Below, piece by piece: positions 1 to 8,254 of a stretch of DNA of 21,339 bases. The position numbers were made by a program, and so were the translations under genes. Position 1 is the first letter of the stretch. Every line of letters starts with the position of its first letter. The notes beneath the pieces were generated by a model. That model did no database searches, had not been told where the DNA came from, and saw only the letters and a list, made by a program, of their open reading frames with translations. Origin of the DNA: Coemansia sp. RSA 922 (taxonomy: Eukaryota > Kickxellomycota > Kickxellomycetes > Kickxellales > Kickxellaceae). The stretch is taken from assembly GCA_027577415.1 (NCBI GenBank), contig JANBQS010000313.1, positions 1-21,339 on the forward strand, read 5' to 3'.

Positions 1-460
1 GAAATGCTGCCATTTATTTTTCTGGCCCCGAGCCAGAACCCCGCACACAAGAGCAGCATAGAAAGACATGTCTGCAGCGCGGAATTACATTGTCACCTCG
101 GCATGACCACCTGCTTCTCTTTCTCCAAGAGTGCATTGGATTTTTTTTTCTGGGCAACATCCAAGAGGACCTGCTGATTCGTATCAGTCACATGTTCAAT
201 TAAACTACTTTAGGATGACAGCAGGTTTTCACTGATTGTCAATGCTACAAAATTTCTCACGCGTTGCTTAATTGCCAACTGGTCGCAAAAAAAAAAATAA
301 AAAAAAAATAAAACATCCTTTTACTTGGCGCTTTCTGAGTACATGTTGACTACTCAAAACGGTTCACATGCATGATTTGTTGAGTTTATTTTTGGGGGAT
401 TGCCTCTTCGCCAACAAAATAACATGCCGTATCATCAAGACAGATCGTGATATCAACATT

Positions 461-500
461 GCTAGAAATGTGTTTACACCGCTAGAAAAGTGTTTACACG
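461..500. repeat. Tandem 20-bp repeat with forkhead-like cores
   Basis: Two head-to-tail 20-bp units (461-480 and 481-500) both read GCTAGAAA then GTGTTTACAC with single differences. Each unit contains TGTTTAC, the core recognised by forkhead factors (GTAAACA on the other strand), inside GTGT/ACAC arms. A TATATA stretch follows at about 529-535. Whether any transcript starts here is unknown. Confidence 0.6.
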
Positions 501-600
501 CAAAACATGAGGCGTATACAACCCTATACTATATATGAGAACTAGTGCACTCAATGATCAAATCGTCAGTAATGGCTTGCTGTCAGTTTAATAACATGTA

Positions 601-606
601 CACGTG
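601..606. promoter_or_regulatory. CACGTG E-box (non-coding)
   Basis: A palindromic CACGTG sits in the non-coding left flank. It is a potential bHLH (Cbf1/Pho4-type) site, one of five in this window, all between genes. Confidence 0.35.
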
Positions 607-674
607 TCCTAATCGCCTGGATCGTCGTACGCCAGCAGTTTATAATTTGGATTTGCCTCAAAATCGCCGATCGG

Positions 675-708
675 CCCCCCATCTCCCCATCCCCCATCTA
701 CACTTCCC
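675..708 (-). other. Putative G-quadruplex motif (minus strand)
   Basis: On the plus strand there are four C-runs of 6, 4, 5 and 3 bases (675-680, 685-688, 691-695, 706-708), so the minus strand has four G-runs with loops of 10, 2 and 4 nt. This fits the usual intramolecular quadruplex pattern except for its one long loop. No gene overlaps it. Confidence 0.5.
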
Positions 709-764
709 AACCAAATGTGTGCATAACAGTATATCTGGGAATTGGGATTTAATGAGTGCAGACT

Positions 765-780
765 CCCACCCCTCCCTCCC
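765..780 (-). other. Strong G-quadruplex motif with single-base loops
   Basis: The minus strand reads GGG-A-GGG-A-GGGG-T-GGG (plus-strand CCC at 765-767, CCCC at 769-772, CCC at 774-776 and CCC at 778-780). All three loops are one base, the arrangement known to give very stable parallel quadruplexes. It abuts the T23/A23 tract at 781-803. Confidence 0.7.
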
Positions 781-803
781 TTTTTTTTTTTTTTTTTTTT
801 TTT
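781..803. repeat. T23 homopolymer
   Basis: Twenty-three consecutive T residues on the plus strand continue a pyrimidine-only run that begins at 769. Poly(dA:dT) of this length disfavours nucleosomes, so it may mark an open region upstream of HAP3. Confidence 0.9.
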
Positions 804-829
804 GAAGACAACATTGCTAACTTGGTGTA

Positions 830-865
830 GTGCGTGTGTGCGTGTACGTGTGCGTGTACGTGTGT
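830..865. repeat. Alternating purine-pyrimidine tract (Z-DNA-prone)
   Basis: Thirty-six bases alternate strictly between purine and pyrimidine (GT, GC and AC steps), including a repeated 12-mer GTGTGCGTGTAC. Such tracts can adopt Z-DNA under negative supercoiling and are also length-unstable. Confidence 0.8.
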
Positions 866-979
866 TTGTGCATCGCTAGAATCTTCGACTATTCCTGTAT
901 TTTCTTCCGCTGCAACGTGGCATTTGTCTGGCTATTTTCCTTGACCTTAATCACAGGATTGTACAGATCTGTCAATCAA

Positions 980-1014
980 ATTGGCGGGGTCCAGATAAGG
1001 GGCTGCGCCACGTG
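980..1014 (+). promoter_or_regulatory. HAP3 upstream cluster: CCAAT, GATA/STRE-like, E-box
   Basis: Within 35 bp lie an inverted CCAAT box (ATTGG, 980-984), GATAAGGGG (994-1002, a GATA core merging into an AGGGG stress-element core) and CACGTG (1009-1014, followed by AC). The cluster ends about 110 bp before the HAP3 ATG. A CCAAT box in front of a CCAAT-factor subunit gene suggests autoregulation; that is inference from position. Confidence 0.5.
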
Positions 1015-1075
1015 ACTTTAATTATTGATGGAGTTTTTGAAATAAAGTGTGTAAATTTGCAATCTTTTTCTTTCC

Positions 1076-1083
1076 TATATATT
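1076..1083 (+). promoter_or_regulatory. TATA-like element before HAP3
   Basis: TATATATT lies 41 bp upstream of the HAP3 ATG. It is the only TATA-like string close to the start, but it is so near the ATG that the leader would be very short, so its role is uncertain. Confidence 0.35.
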
Positions 1084-1123
1084 TCGTAATTTGCGCTCTC
1101 AATCTGCACTCACGATTAAAGAA

Positions 1124-1672
1124 ATGGCAGCCAACGACCAAGGCATGCATGGCGACGAGTATGAGGACGTCAAAGAGCAAGACCGGTTTCTGCCAATAGC
1201 CAACGTGGCGCGGATAATGAAGCGAGCACTGCCAGATAACGCCAAAATAGCCAAAGAGGCAAAGGAGACAGTGCAAGAGTGCGTGTCAGAGTTTATTTCG
1301 TTTATTACTAGCGAAGCGAGCGACAGGTGTCAGCAGGAGAAGCGAAAGACTATCAATGGCGAAGACGTACTGTGGGCAATGCAGTCGCTTGGGTTTGAAA
1401 ACTACGCAGAAGTGCTGAAAAAATACTTGGAAAAGTACCGGGATTCTATCAAGGTCGAAAGGGACAAGGACGACGTGTCTGTAGGTATGCGGGGCGAGGA
1501 CTCGGCGTCGCCTCCGGCCAATGCTCGCCCTGGGTCGCTGTCAATGTCGGCGGCGCTGGCTAGTCTGGGCGGATCGGTAGACCATATGGATGTACACGGT
1601 GGTGACGCCGACGCAGCTAATATGTCTGCCTATATGAACCAGCCTGGCCAGCAAAATTCCTACTACGGCTAG
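1124..1672 (+). CDS. HAP3: CCAAT-binding factor subunit HAP3 / NF-YB
   Basis: This encodes a 182-residue subunit of the nuclear HAP/NF-Y complex, which binds CCAAT boxes as a histone-fold heterodimer with HAP5/NF-YC plus HAP2/NF-YA. Residues about 20-110 form the NF-YB histone fold. It opens with the family signature [14 protein letters not shown] and includes the stretches [18 protein letters not shown] and [17 protein letters not shown], all nearly unchanged from other eukaryotes. The Ala/Ser/Gly-rich C-terminal tail (about 115-182) is variable, as usual. I chose the ATG at 1124; the open frame runs 11 codons further upstream without an ATG. It converges on the cyclin H gene, with 190 bp between stop codons. 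An inverted CCAAT box lies about 140 bp upstream. Confidence 0.95.
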   Translation: MAANDQGMHGDEYEDVKEQDRFLPIANVARIMKRALPDNAKIAKEAKETVQECVSEFISFITSEASDRCQQEKRKTINGEDVLWAMQSLGFENYAEVLKKYLEKYRDSIKVERDKDDVSVGMRGEDSASPPANARPGSLSMSAALASLGGSVDHMDVHGGDADAANMSAYMNQPGQQNSYYG

Positions 1673-1819
1673 CGACAACAAACACCCTATCAGTCTCTCA
1701 CTCACTACACAATCTGCCAGTCGGCCTGGTTGACTGTCAGCGTTGCCAATTCCGCCAGTTTACATACGCATCTTCTTACGCCTTTTTTTTTTCCTCGTCT
1801 ACTCTTATATTTATATATC

Positions 1820-1825
1820 TTTATT
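1820..1825 (-). terminator. Polyadenylation signal for cyclin H gene
   Basis: AATAAA on the minus strand lies 38 bp past the cyclin H stop codon, a suitable place for 3'-end formation. Assigned by motif and position only. Confidence 0.45.
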
Positions 1826-1862
1826 TATCGCAACCCGGGCTTGTAGAAACTCACGATGCAGG

Positions 1863-2873
1863 CTAGTCCGAGTCCGAGTCTGACACATAGGGCACGTCAC
1901 CTTGAACAGCAACGGTTCTCTTGTACAATGTGCTGTTTGGGTTCTTTTCGGGATTGAGACAGAGAATTAGCTTGCGATCGATTGCTTTCGCTTCGTCATT
2001 TGATGTGGCAGCAAAGGTCGTGATTCCGTCCTGAATCTCGTCGAGTACGCGGTACAACAGCTCGAGCGAGCGCGCGTCAAAGCGCTGAGTTAGATACAAG
2101 TCAATGTCGAGGTCCTTCTCCTTGGCAGCGAGCTTGAATGCACCCAGGGCGATTTGGGACGGCTGGTAATGAAACACCAGATCTGTGTACAGCGATTTGT
2201 CAATATAGTGGGCAGTGCGCTCGTAGGTTTCTCGAAGCGCGTCCTTCTCGTCAATAAAGGTCTGCATATCGAGGTAAAAGCCATAGGCAGCGCGATACGG
2301 ATGGTGGACGGCCAGCTCAAACTGCAGGCTCTGGATAACAATGAACTCTAGTCCCAGCACGTCATCGCTCTTTGTCTGGGTCTTTGATCCACGCTTAGCC
2401 TCGGCGTCAGCCAGGGGCCGGATAAAGTCTTCGATCTTCATAAACGCGTTTTCCACCTTTGTCGCCAAGTAAAAGCACGTAAGCATGATGTGCTTGGGCT
2501 GGTAGTCAAAGACGACGTTGTGGAGGTAGAACCGCTTCATAAAGTTGATTGCCGTCGCCTTTACGTTGTCCAGAGCATCGGGCTTGAGCAGCTTACTAGC
2601 TCGGTAGATTGTGACGTAGATCTTGATCCTTTGCAAGTAAAAGTCGATGAGTTTGAGCTCCTCTTCTGGCGTCAACAGATTTTTTGTCGCCTCGGCGATG
2701 CGCGTAGCGGACGTCTCCTGGTCCTCCACTTTTGCCTCTTGTCGCAGGCCACTGAGCACGCGATCGACGCCCAAGCGGTTGTTTTCGGCGCGGAGCTTGG
2801 CTAACGACTCTCGCGTGAAGCGCCAGTGCTGGTACTGTGACGTCTGCTCAAATAGCTGTGGTCTGTCCGCCAT
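1863..2873 (-). CDS. CCL1: Cyclin H (TFIIH CDK-activating kinase cyclin)
   Basis: This 336-residue protein is the cyclin partner of Cdk7/Kin28 in TFIIK, the kinase module of TFIIH. That module phosphorylates the RNA polymerase II tail and acts as a CDK-activating kinase. The N-terminus (FEQTSQYQHWRFT) is typical of cyclin H. LTPEEELKLIDFYLQRI leads into the first cyclin box (about 70-160), which includes PKHIMLTCFYLATKVEN. The second cyclin fold spans about 170-285 (LGLEFIVIQSLQFELAVHHPYRA). Length matches the family (human 323). The tail ends in an acidic DSDSD run. The ATG at 2873 fits family N-termini; an in-frame upstream extension lacks similarity. It shares a 420-bp divergent promoter with the ubiquitin protease gene. 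Confidence 0.94.
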   Translation of the reverse strand: MADRPQLFEQTSQYQHWRFTRESLAKLRAENNRLGVDRVLSGLRQEAKVEDQETSATRIAEATKNLLTPEEELKLIDFYLQRIKIYVTIYRASKLLKPDALDNVKATAINFMKRFYLHNVVFDYQPKHIMLTCFYLATKVENAFMKIEDFIRPLADAEAKRGSKTQTKSDDVLGLEFIVIQSLQFELAVHHPYRAAYGFYLDMQTFIDEKDALRETYERTAHYIDKSLYTDLVFHYQPSQIALGAFKLAAKEKDLDIDLYLTQRFDARSLELLYRVLDEIQDGITTFAATSNDEAKAIDRKLILCLNPEKNPNSTLYKRTVAVQGDVPYVSDSDSD

Positions 2874-3293
2874 CTTCTGTATATAAAGAATAAGCTGTAG
2901 AAAGGAAAAAGAGTACTGTGGACTATAGCGGTCCTTTTTTATTTTTAGTCCGCCGGGTTGTGTCGCTAGAGTACTCACAGTCGCAGCTAAACTCATATGG
3001 GAAAAGCCGAAATAAAAGTAACGAAGGCGTGCGAAGCAGGCAAGGACCGAATGCCGAGCGACTGGGTGAGCACTGCGTATACGCGCGGACATGGACGAAT
3101 ATGCGAGAAAATGGAAAAAAAAAAGAGTCGAGCACAACGCGTGGCACTACTAGCAAAACTCGCCCTCTTCGTAGCCAGGAACTCGCCTCTCTCTTATCTC
3201 CTTCTTTGTCTTTCAATTCAAAACGACCCTATCCTTTTCTTTTTTCTTATAAACTCTGTTTGCGTGTATTATAGTGGCTGGTTGTCAGTTCTA
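2874..3293. promoter_or_regulatory. Divergent promoter: cyclin H / ubiquitin protease
   Basis: These 420 bp separate two divergently transcribed genes and hold no gene I can support. An MluI-box sequence ACGCGT lies at 3137-3142; in fungi such sites bind MBF and drive G1/S expression, but one site alone is weak. A TATAAA lies at 3248-3253, 41 bp before the protease ATG. Short A and T runs are scattered through the region. Confidence 0.5.
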
Positions 3294-5687
3294 ATGTCGT
3301 TTATGAAATGGATGAGCAGCGGAGGCGCCAATGGAGGTGCCAGCAACACCAGCGGGAATTCAGCGCTGGTAACGTATCAGACTTTGTACATTGACAACCC
3401 AATTTGACACTCTGGAATCCAGGGACTATAGGGGCCTGTCTGAATACCACCACAAAGCGGTCCTTTGGTACTAACCTTGCTTTTCATTATGCATTTGACA
3501 TAGGCTAATGGCGGAGGCGGGTCTGTGCGCAGCGACTGGCCAGACAACGATGACCGGTACTACGGACTAGTCAATGTCGGGAATATCTGCTATTCTAGTT
3601 CGGTTCTTCAGTCGTTGTACTTTTGCCGGGCATTTAGAGACTGCGTCAACAACTACCCACACCCGCGCCAGCCGTCGAGACCGCAAAGGACCACCATGGC
3701 GCCTGGGCGAGTGGGCGCCAACCACATGCTAGGGAGGTCGGCATCCACGCTAGCAATCACTGGCGGTGGGACAATGGAGCACAGTGTGAACAAGTCCGCG
3801 CTATCTGGAGGCGGTAATAGACATAATGTCAGAGCTATATATGGAAAAGACGATGACGACGTCCTAGTCAATGGAATGGTACCGGGTCTTGAGGCTGTGA
3901 CATTGGCAGCGGCACCAGAGACGAGCAATACCAAGGGCAAGACTCTTTTGACAATCAAGGAGCGCGCTGCCGGACTCCGGCGTAAGAAGGGCCGTGGAGG
4001 AAGTGGCGATACTATCCCAAACGCTAGTGTTGATGCCTTGACTGGTGGATCGAATGACGGCAAGCGCCTGGCAGGCGCCACAGACTATTTTGAGGGCGGC
4101 GGTCAGGCGCACACTGCTGCAGAGACTACAGCTGCAAATGCAAGTGCTGTCAACGACAGCAGTGCTGACTCGGCAGCTGGCGCGCAGGAGAGGCAGGGCA
4201 CTAACGCATCTAATGAGGTTACATCAAGTGTGGCAAAGTTCGGCATTGGCAGCAGCATGTTCTCAGAGCTCAAGGACTTGTTCTGGCTGATATCGACTCG
4301 CACGCAGCGCACTGGCAGCCTATCGCCTCAGGGGTTTATCGCAAAGCTCAAGCAGTCCAACGAATTGTTTCGGAGCAATGCGCACCAGGACTCGCACGAG
4401 TTTTTGAACTACTTGCTCAACGAGATTGTCGAAAACGTCGAGAAAATCAACCGGGACATGCCAGTCAAGGAGTGCACGGGCGCGCCACTACATGGACCCA
4501 ACCATCTCCTCGGCAACACCTGGGTACACACGCTGTTTGAGGGCTTGCTGACCAACGAAACACGCTGTCTGAGCTGCGAGTGCGTCACTAGCCGCGATGA
4601 GACCATTCTAGACGTGTCGGTGGACATTCACGAAAACACCTCGGTGGCCAACTGCCTCAACCAGTTTGCGGCTGGTGAATTGCTATGCCACGACAACAAG
4701 TTTTACTGCGACAATTGCGGCGGGCTGCAGGAAGCCGAGCGCCGGATGCGCTTGAAGCGCCTGCCAAATATCCTGGCTCTGCATCTTAAGCGCTTCAAGT
4801 ACCACGAGGTTCTGGGTCGCTACGTCAAGCTGTCCTACCGCGTCAACTTTCCTACAGAGCTGCGTGTTCCCAATACGACCGAGGAGACCGAAGACGTACT
4901 CTACTCGCTGAGCGCAGTCGTTGTGCACTTGGGCGGCGGCCCCTTTCACGGCCACTACATCTCTATCGTGCGCAGCGGCGAAAAGTGGGTTCTGTTCGAC
5001 GACGACTGCGTAGAAATAATCAAGGAGAGCGAGCTGAGCAACTACTTTGGCGACTTTCCAAATTTTGGCTCTGGCTATGTGCTGTTCTACGAGCGCACCG
5101 ATTTCGACCCAATGCAATACGACCTGCCTCGGCCATTTGGTCCGCCAGAGCCCGAGCAGGCCTTTGTGCCCAGTAACTCTGGCCGCAGCGGCCCTGGTTT
5201 AACGGGTCTAGGCATGCAGGAGTACGATCTGCACCCGTCGTCCACCATGCCAAACCTGGCCACTGCAGCCGCAGCAGCAGCGCCTCCTTCAGTTTTCGAT
5301 AGTCCGAGCGATGTTGGCTTCAGTTCCAAATTCACAGCGCCCATGCGCCCGCCACCTCTCATCTCAACATCCAGGTCGATCCACGGAGGCATGGATCCAG
5401 CAGCTGGAGGCGGCAACCCAAGGACGCCGACCAGCCTGACGCCCTCGCTGACCACGACGCAGATGAACAGCTTTGTGCCTACGGCCTTTCATGGAAAGGG
5501 CGGGCCTCCGGACTCGGGCATGCCATCTGTGTCGACGTTCTCTCAAGCATCCAGCCAAGCCGCCACCAGAGCGGCGAGTCAAGGCTCGACGGTAAACATC
5601 GAGTCAACGAGCAGCGGCAGCGGCAATATCGTCGATAGCAGCGCTGGCAAAAGTCGATCGTGGTTTGGCCGTCGACCAAAGAAATAA
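3294..5687 (+). CDS. Ubiquitin-specific protease, Ubp9/USP12-46 type
   Basis: Two exons (3294-3368 and 3504-5687) join in phase 0 to give 752 residues. It is a cysteine protease that removes ubiquitin. The Cys box GLVNVGNICYSSSVLQSLYF places the catalytic Cys at residue 54. QDSHEFLNYLL follows the canonical QD box. Zn-binding pairs are Cys380/383 and Cys427/430. The His box GPFHGHY gives His509, followed by WVLFDDD with the third catalytic residue. FSELKDLFWLISTRTQRTG and the box order match the USP12/46 and yeast Ubp9/13 group, whose members need WD-repeat partners (WDR48/WDR20; Bun107/Bun62 in fission yeast). A low-complexity insert (about 75-275) splits the catalytic core, and a disordered tail ends in a basic WFGRRPKK. 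The usual GNTCY is GNICY here. PEX10 starts 164 bp downstream on the same strand. Confidence 0.93.
3369..3503 (+). other. Spliceosomal intron in ubiquitin protease gene
   Basis: A 135-nt intron with donor GTAACG at 3369, a perfect TACTAAC branch site at 3469-3475 and acceptor ACATAG ending at 3503, 28 nt past the branch site. Joining 3368 to 3504 keeps the frame (phase 0) and links a 25-codon first exon starting at ATG 3294 to the conserved protease domain. It is the only intron I can place in the window. Confidence 0.88.
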
Positions 5688-5706
5688 GCGCAATATATTC
5701 TGCAAG

Positions 5707-5712
5707 CACGTG
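5707..5712. promoter_or_regulatory. CACGTG E-box upstream of PEX10
   Basis: A CACGTG palindrome sits 20 bp past the protease stop codon and about 140 bp before the PEX10 ATG, within a 164-bp spacer. It is a possible bHLH site for PEX10. Confidence 0.4.
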
Positions 5713-5851
5713 TTTTTGCTTCTCCCCACCTCGTCATCGTTGCGCGTTATCTCTTGTAGCATTTCTCGTTCATTTCTTCAACCTGAATGACACTGTCAAT
5801 TGTATACTATACTTTCGCTACTTTGTAAGAACTCGTTTTTTTTTGGCCGCA

Positions 5852-7024
5852 ATGTCGCAGAGTAAGGAAGAGCCCAGCGTACAAGTCCTTGCTGAAGGAG
5901 CCGGCCATGAGCCAGACCAAGCTCTTGAGATAGCGTTACCACAGCGTAGTGAGTTTGTCTTTCCGTTTTCAGGCCAGCCTGACATCGTGCGGTCGACGCA
6001 AAAGGATCTTTTTTACCAGCAGCGGCTTCAGTCACAGTTGGCCGACGTTGTACAGCAGACCAAGGGTACTCGATACTATGCAGCTCACCAGACAGAGGTA
6101 GAGGCAGCTTCAAAGGCGATATACTACGGGCTAACCACGCTGACTGGAGCACAGACGCTGGGTGAGGAGTATTGCGGCATACTCCAGATTGACAAGCGGC
6201 AGCTGTACCCGTCGATTGGGCGCCGTTTCCTCATGGTAGTGCTGCAGACAGGCGCAGGCTTTGGCGTGGCTCGAGTGCTGGCTGCAATCCGCGGCTGGAT
6301 GCAAAGACGACGGCTACGCCGAGGCCAAGAGAAGGCTGGAAGAGTGGAGAGGACACTGGGGCGGGTTGTTGCGCTGGTTAAAGGCGGTGGACTGCTTTCA
6401 AAGCTATCAATGGTGCATTTGGCGGTGTTTTACTTTACGGGCGCTTACTATAGCTTCTCCAAGCGACTGACAGGGATTAGATACGTGTTTACGCGCAAGC
6501 TGAGACAGGGTGAAGACGAGGGCTCTGGGTATGAGATCCTTGGTGCGCTCCTGGGCATTCAGCTTGTTGTTCAGGCTATCGTTCAACTCGGGAACTGGCA
6601 GAATCGGGACGAAGACAGTGACGATGACGAATTGCAAGTCACGCGTAGAAACGTCCATTGGTCAGCGACGAGTGCAGATATGGATTTGGAACGACCTGAA
6701 GCAGACGAGGTCGTTGCCATGGAAGATGCCGATGCTTGCAGTTCTCATAGCTATGAGCCAAAGGACGTTGAGGATGACGATGGATCCAATTCTGATGTGG
6801 AGGGCAAACTAGATGCGAGTGATATTGAGGCTATTGCACGGTTCACGTCCAGCCAGCAGAAATGCACCCTGTGTCTCTCCCAGCGCAGCCATTCAGCCTC
6901 TACGCCCTGTGGACACCTGTTCTGCTGGAGCTGCGCCTTCGAGTGGTGCCAAACACATCCCGAGTGTCCGCTGTGTCGCCAGCCCTTGAAGCTCAACCAG
7001 ATAATGCCCGTGTTCAACTACTGA
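5852..7024 (+). CDS. PEX10: Peroxin-10, peroxisomal RING E3 ligase subunit
   Basis: A 390-residue peroxisomal membrane protein. With Pex2 and Pex12 it forms the ubiquitin ligase and retrotranslocation channel that recycles the import receptor Pex5. The N-terminal membrane domain begins with FPFSGQPDIVRSTQKD and includes LYPSIGRRFLMVVLQTG and LSKLSMVHLAVFYFTGAYYSFSKRLTGIRYV, all typical of Pex10. Several hydrophobic helices lie between about 85 and 247. An acidic linker (about 250-325) is longer than in most relatives. The C-terminal C3HC4 RING (338-375) has all eight ligands: CTLC, PCGH, FCWSC and ECPLC. I chose ATG 5852; the upstream in-frame extension has no ATG. It is convergent with the NUFIP1-like gene, 60 bp away. 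Confidence 0.94.
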   Translation: MSQSKEEPSVQVLAEGAGHEPDQALEIALPQRSEFVFPFSGQPDIVRSTQKDLFYQQRLQSQLADVVQQTKGTRYYAAHQTEVEAASKAIYYGLTTLTGAQTLGEEYCGILQIDKRQLYPSIGRRFLMVVLQTGAGFGVARVLAAIRGWMQRRRLRRGQEKAGRVERTLGRVVALVKGGGLLSKLSMVHLAVFYFTGAYYSFSKRLTGIRYVFTRKLRQGEDEGSGYEILGALLGIQLVVQAIVQLGNWQNRDEDSDDDELQVTRRNVHWSATSADMDLERPEADEVVAMEDADACSSHSYEPKDVEDDDGSNSDVEGKLDASDIEAIARFTSSQQKCTLCLSQRSHSASTPCGHLFCWSCAFEWCQTHPECPLCRQPLKLNQIMPVFNY

Positions 7025-7064
7025 GCAAAGAGATGGCCAATGTATTCATATATAAATTGTTGTT

Positions 7065-7074
7065 TTTATTTATT
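7065..7074 (-). terminator. Polyadenylation signal for NUFIP1-like gene
   Basis: Two overlapping AATAAA hexamers on the minus strand lie 11-20 bp past the NUFIP1-like stop codon, inside the 60-bp gap to the convergent PEX10 gene. Assigned by motif and position. Confidence 0.45.
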
Positions 7075-7084
7075 GGACACCACC

Positions 7085-7987
7085 TTAGTCCCTTGCTTGA
7101 TACAAGAGCTCAATATGCGCAGGTGCACCCAAGAAGTTTCTGTCGCAGATATACTCGATACACTGGAATATTCTGTAGTTTTCTCGCTCAATATCCTTCG
7201 CCATCAGCATCTCTAATAGTGATGGTCCGCCCTTGGCTGGTGTTGGCTCGGGTGCACTGCTGGGTGCTTTGTCTTTACGAGGTTTGTTGAGCGACTCTGG
7301 GTGTGAAAATGGACAGGCGTTGCCCTTGTGACATCTGCCCTGGGCAAAGTACTTGCACACTCTCAGTTTGCGCCGGTCTTCGCCTGGTGCTAGTCCCGAT
7401 GGCTTAAATGGCGCTCGAGTAGCTGGCGGTTTTGTCGACACTACCTCGGGTCCATCGTCATCAGTATCGCTCTCGTTGCTTTCAGACTCTCCAGCGTACT
7501 GCATAAGCATGTCGAGTGGATTAGTGTTGGCGGCTGAGGCCGTATTGGCAGCCGGGAGCTTCTCATCAACTGCGTGTTTGCGCTTGCCATTGGCGCTAGT
7601 TGTATCTAGCGCGCTGGCAGTCTGATTTACTTTGGCCTGGGTATTTGCGGTAGTTGGGTACTTTGCCTTGCGTTCTGCAATCCATGCAGCGATTTCTTCG
7701 GGCGTATCCAGGCGACGGCTCCGAATCAGCGGATGAATCTGTTCGTCCGCCGCCACAATCGCCCTGGCCGCCAGTTTTGGCATAGCGGTCTTGGTCTGAC
7801 TAGCCGCAACAATGTTTCTGCCACTATCGACTGCCACTATTGAAGCGCTGGTCAACTCCTGTACTGGAGTCGTGCTGTGGTTCTGAACATGTGCTGAGAG
7901 AAAGTCGTCAATCACTGGTGCGTCTCGAGCTGGCGCTGGATCTGGTGTTGTAAACGAGAAAAACGAACTGCTGCTATCTTCTTCCAT
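7085..7987 (-). CDS. NUFIP1-like CCCH zinc-finger protein (snoRNP assembly)
   Basis: A 300-residue protein. Residues about 93-112 (LDTPEEIAAWIAERKAKYP) match the short NUFIP1/Rsa1 peptide motif, which in known members binds Snu13 (15.5K) during box C/D snoRNP assembly and links to the R2TP chaperone. A CCCH finger follows: Cys211, Cys219, Cys225 and His229, spaced C-X7-C-X5-C-X3-H. The C-terminus (about 256-288, SLLEMLMAKDIEREN then CIEYICDRNFLG) resembles the helical end of fungal NUFIP homologues. The rest is Ala/Ser/Thr-rich and probably disordered, with an acidic patch near 168-182. I chose ATG 7987; upstream only a GTG is in frame. The role is inferred from the motif; another CCCH RNA-binding protein remains possible. 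Confidence 0.78.
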   Translation of the reverse strand: MEEDSSSSFFSFTTPDPAPARDAPVIDDFLSAHVQNHSTTPVQELTSASIVAVDSGRNIVAASQTKTAMPKLAARAIVAADEQIHPLIRSRRLDTPEEIAAWIAERKAKYPTTANTQAKVNQTASALDTTSANGKRKHAVDEKLPAANTASAANTNPLDMLMQYAGESESNESDTDDDGPEVVSTKPPATRAPFKPSGLAPGEDRRKLRVCKYFAQGRCHKGNACPFSHPESLNKPRKDKAPSSAPEPTPAKGGPSLLEMLMAKDIERENYRIFQCIEYICDRNFLGAPAHIELLYQARD

Positions 7988-8254
7988 ACTATTCCATGCA
8001 GCTTTTTTTCGTATTAATAGTACAAGAAATAGTGGATGGCAAATGGTGACGGTGACGACTGTTTCAAACGTCAAAAAAAAAAAACGCACGCCCAGTACGC
8101 CGATCGCCTACAATTCTAGCCTATGGGCCACGTGTGCGAAGCACCCAAGGTCTTCGCGAATACTGGGCCCTACTTTCTGGTCAGCTTGCCGTCAATTTGT
8201 TCTATATTTATTTTATTTTATTTTTTGTCTGCTATTTCGGTCACTTCTGACGAA
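7988..8254. promoter_or_regulatory. Divergent promoter: NUFIP1-like / SIN1
   Basis: A 267-bp shared upstream region holds an A-run (8073-8084), a CACGTG E-box (8129-8134) and a T/A-rich stretch (about 8200-8226) just before the SIN1 ATG. The central E-box could serve both genes. Confidence 0.5.
8129..8134. promoter_or_regulatory. CACGTG E-box between NUFIP1-like and SIN1
   Basis: A CACGTG palindrome lies roughly midway in the divergent promoter, about 120 bp from the SIN1 ATG and 140 bp from the NUFIP1-like ATG. Confidence 0.45.

Larger units (their letters stand above)
1..1123. other. Non-coding left flank and HAP3 upstream region
   Basis: I see no convincing gene in these 1.1 kb. Two small open frames (545-805 and 830-1015) run through low-complexity tracts, one of them ending in a poly-Phe run read from T23, and neither resembles a protein family. 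The stretch holds A-rich tracts (about 287-314), a tandem 20-bp repeat (461-500), C-rich tracts (675-780), a T23 run (781-803), an alternating purine-pyrimidine tract (830-865) and a compact promoter-like cluster (980-1014) in front of HAP3. An unseen neighbour to the left may contribute its 3' or 5' flank here. Confidence 0.7.

Noticed and set aside
21..37. Small hairpin TCTGGC / GCCAGA with 5-nt loop
   Set aside because: A 6-bp stem of this kind arises often by chance, and nothing around it suggests an RNA gene.
545..805. 86-residue plus-strand open frame
   Set aside because: It starts at a non-ATG codon (first ATG at 554), ends in poly-Phe read from a T23 tract and has no protein-like composition or family resemblance.
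830..1015. 61-residue plus-strand open frame
   Set aside because: Its first half is a translation of the alternating purine-pyrimidine repeat; no further support.
3137..3142. MluI cell-cycle box ACGCGT as evidence for G1/S control of cyclin H
   Set aside because: The same hexamer also occurs at 259-264 and inside coding sequence of PEX10 and the transporter, so it is not enriched in promoters here.
3374..3503. Alternative intron donor GTATCA at 3374
   Set aside because: Joining it to the acceptor at 3503 would break the reading frame; the donor at 3369 keeps phase 0.
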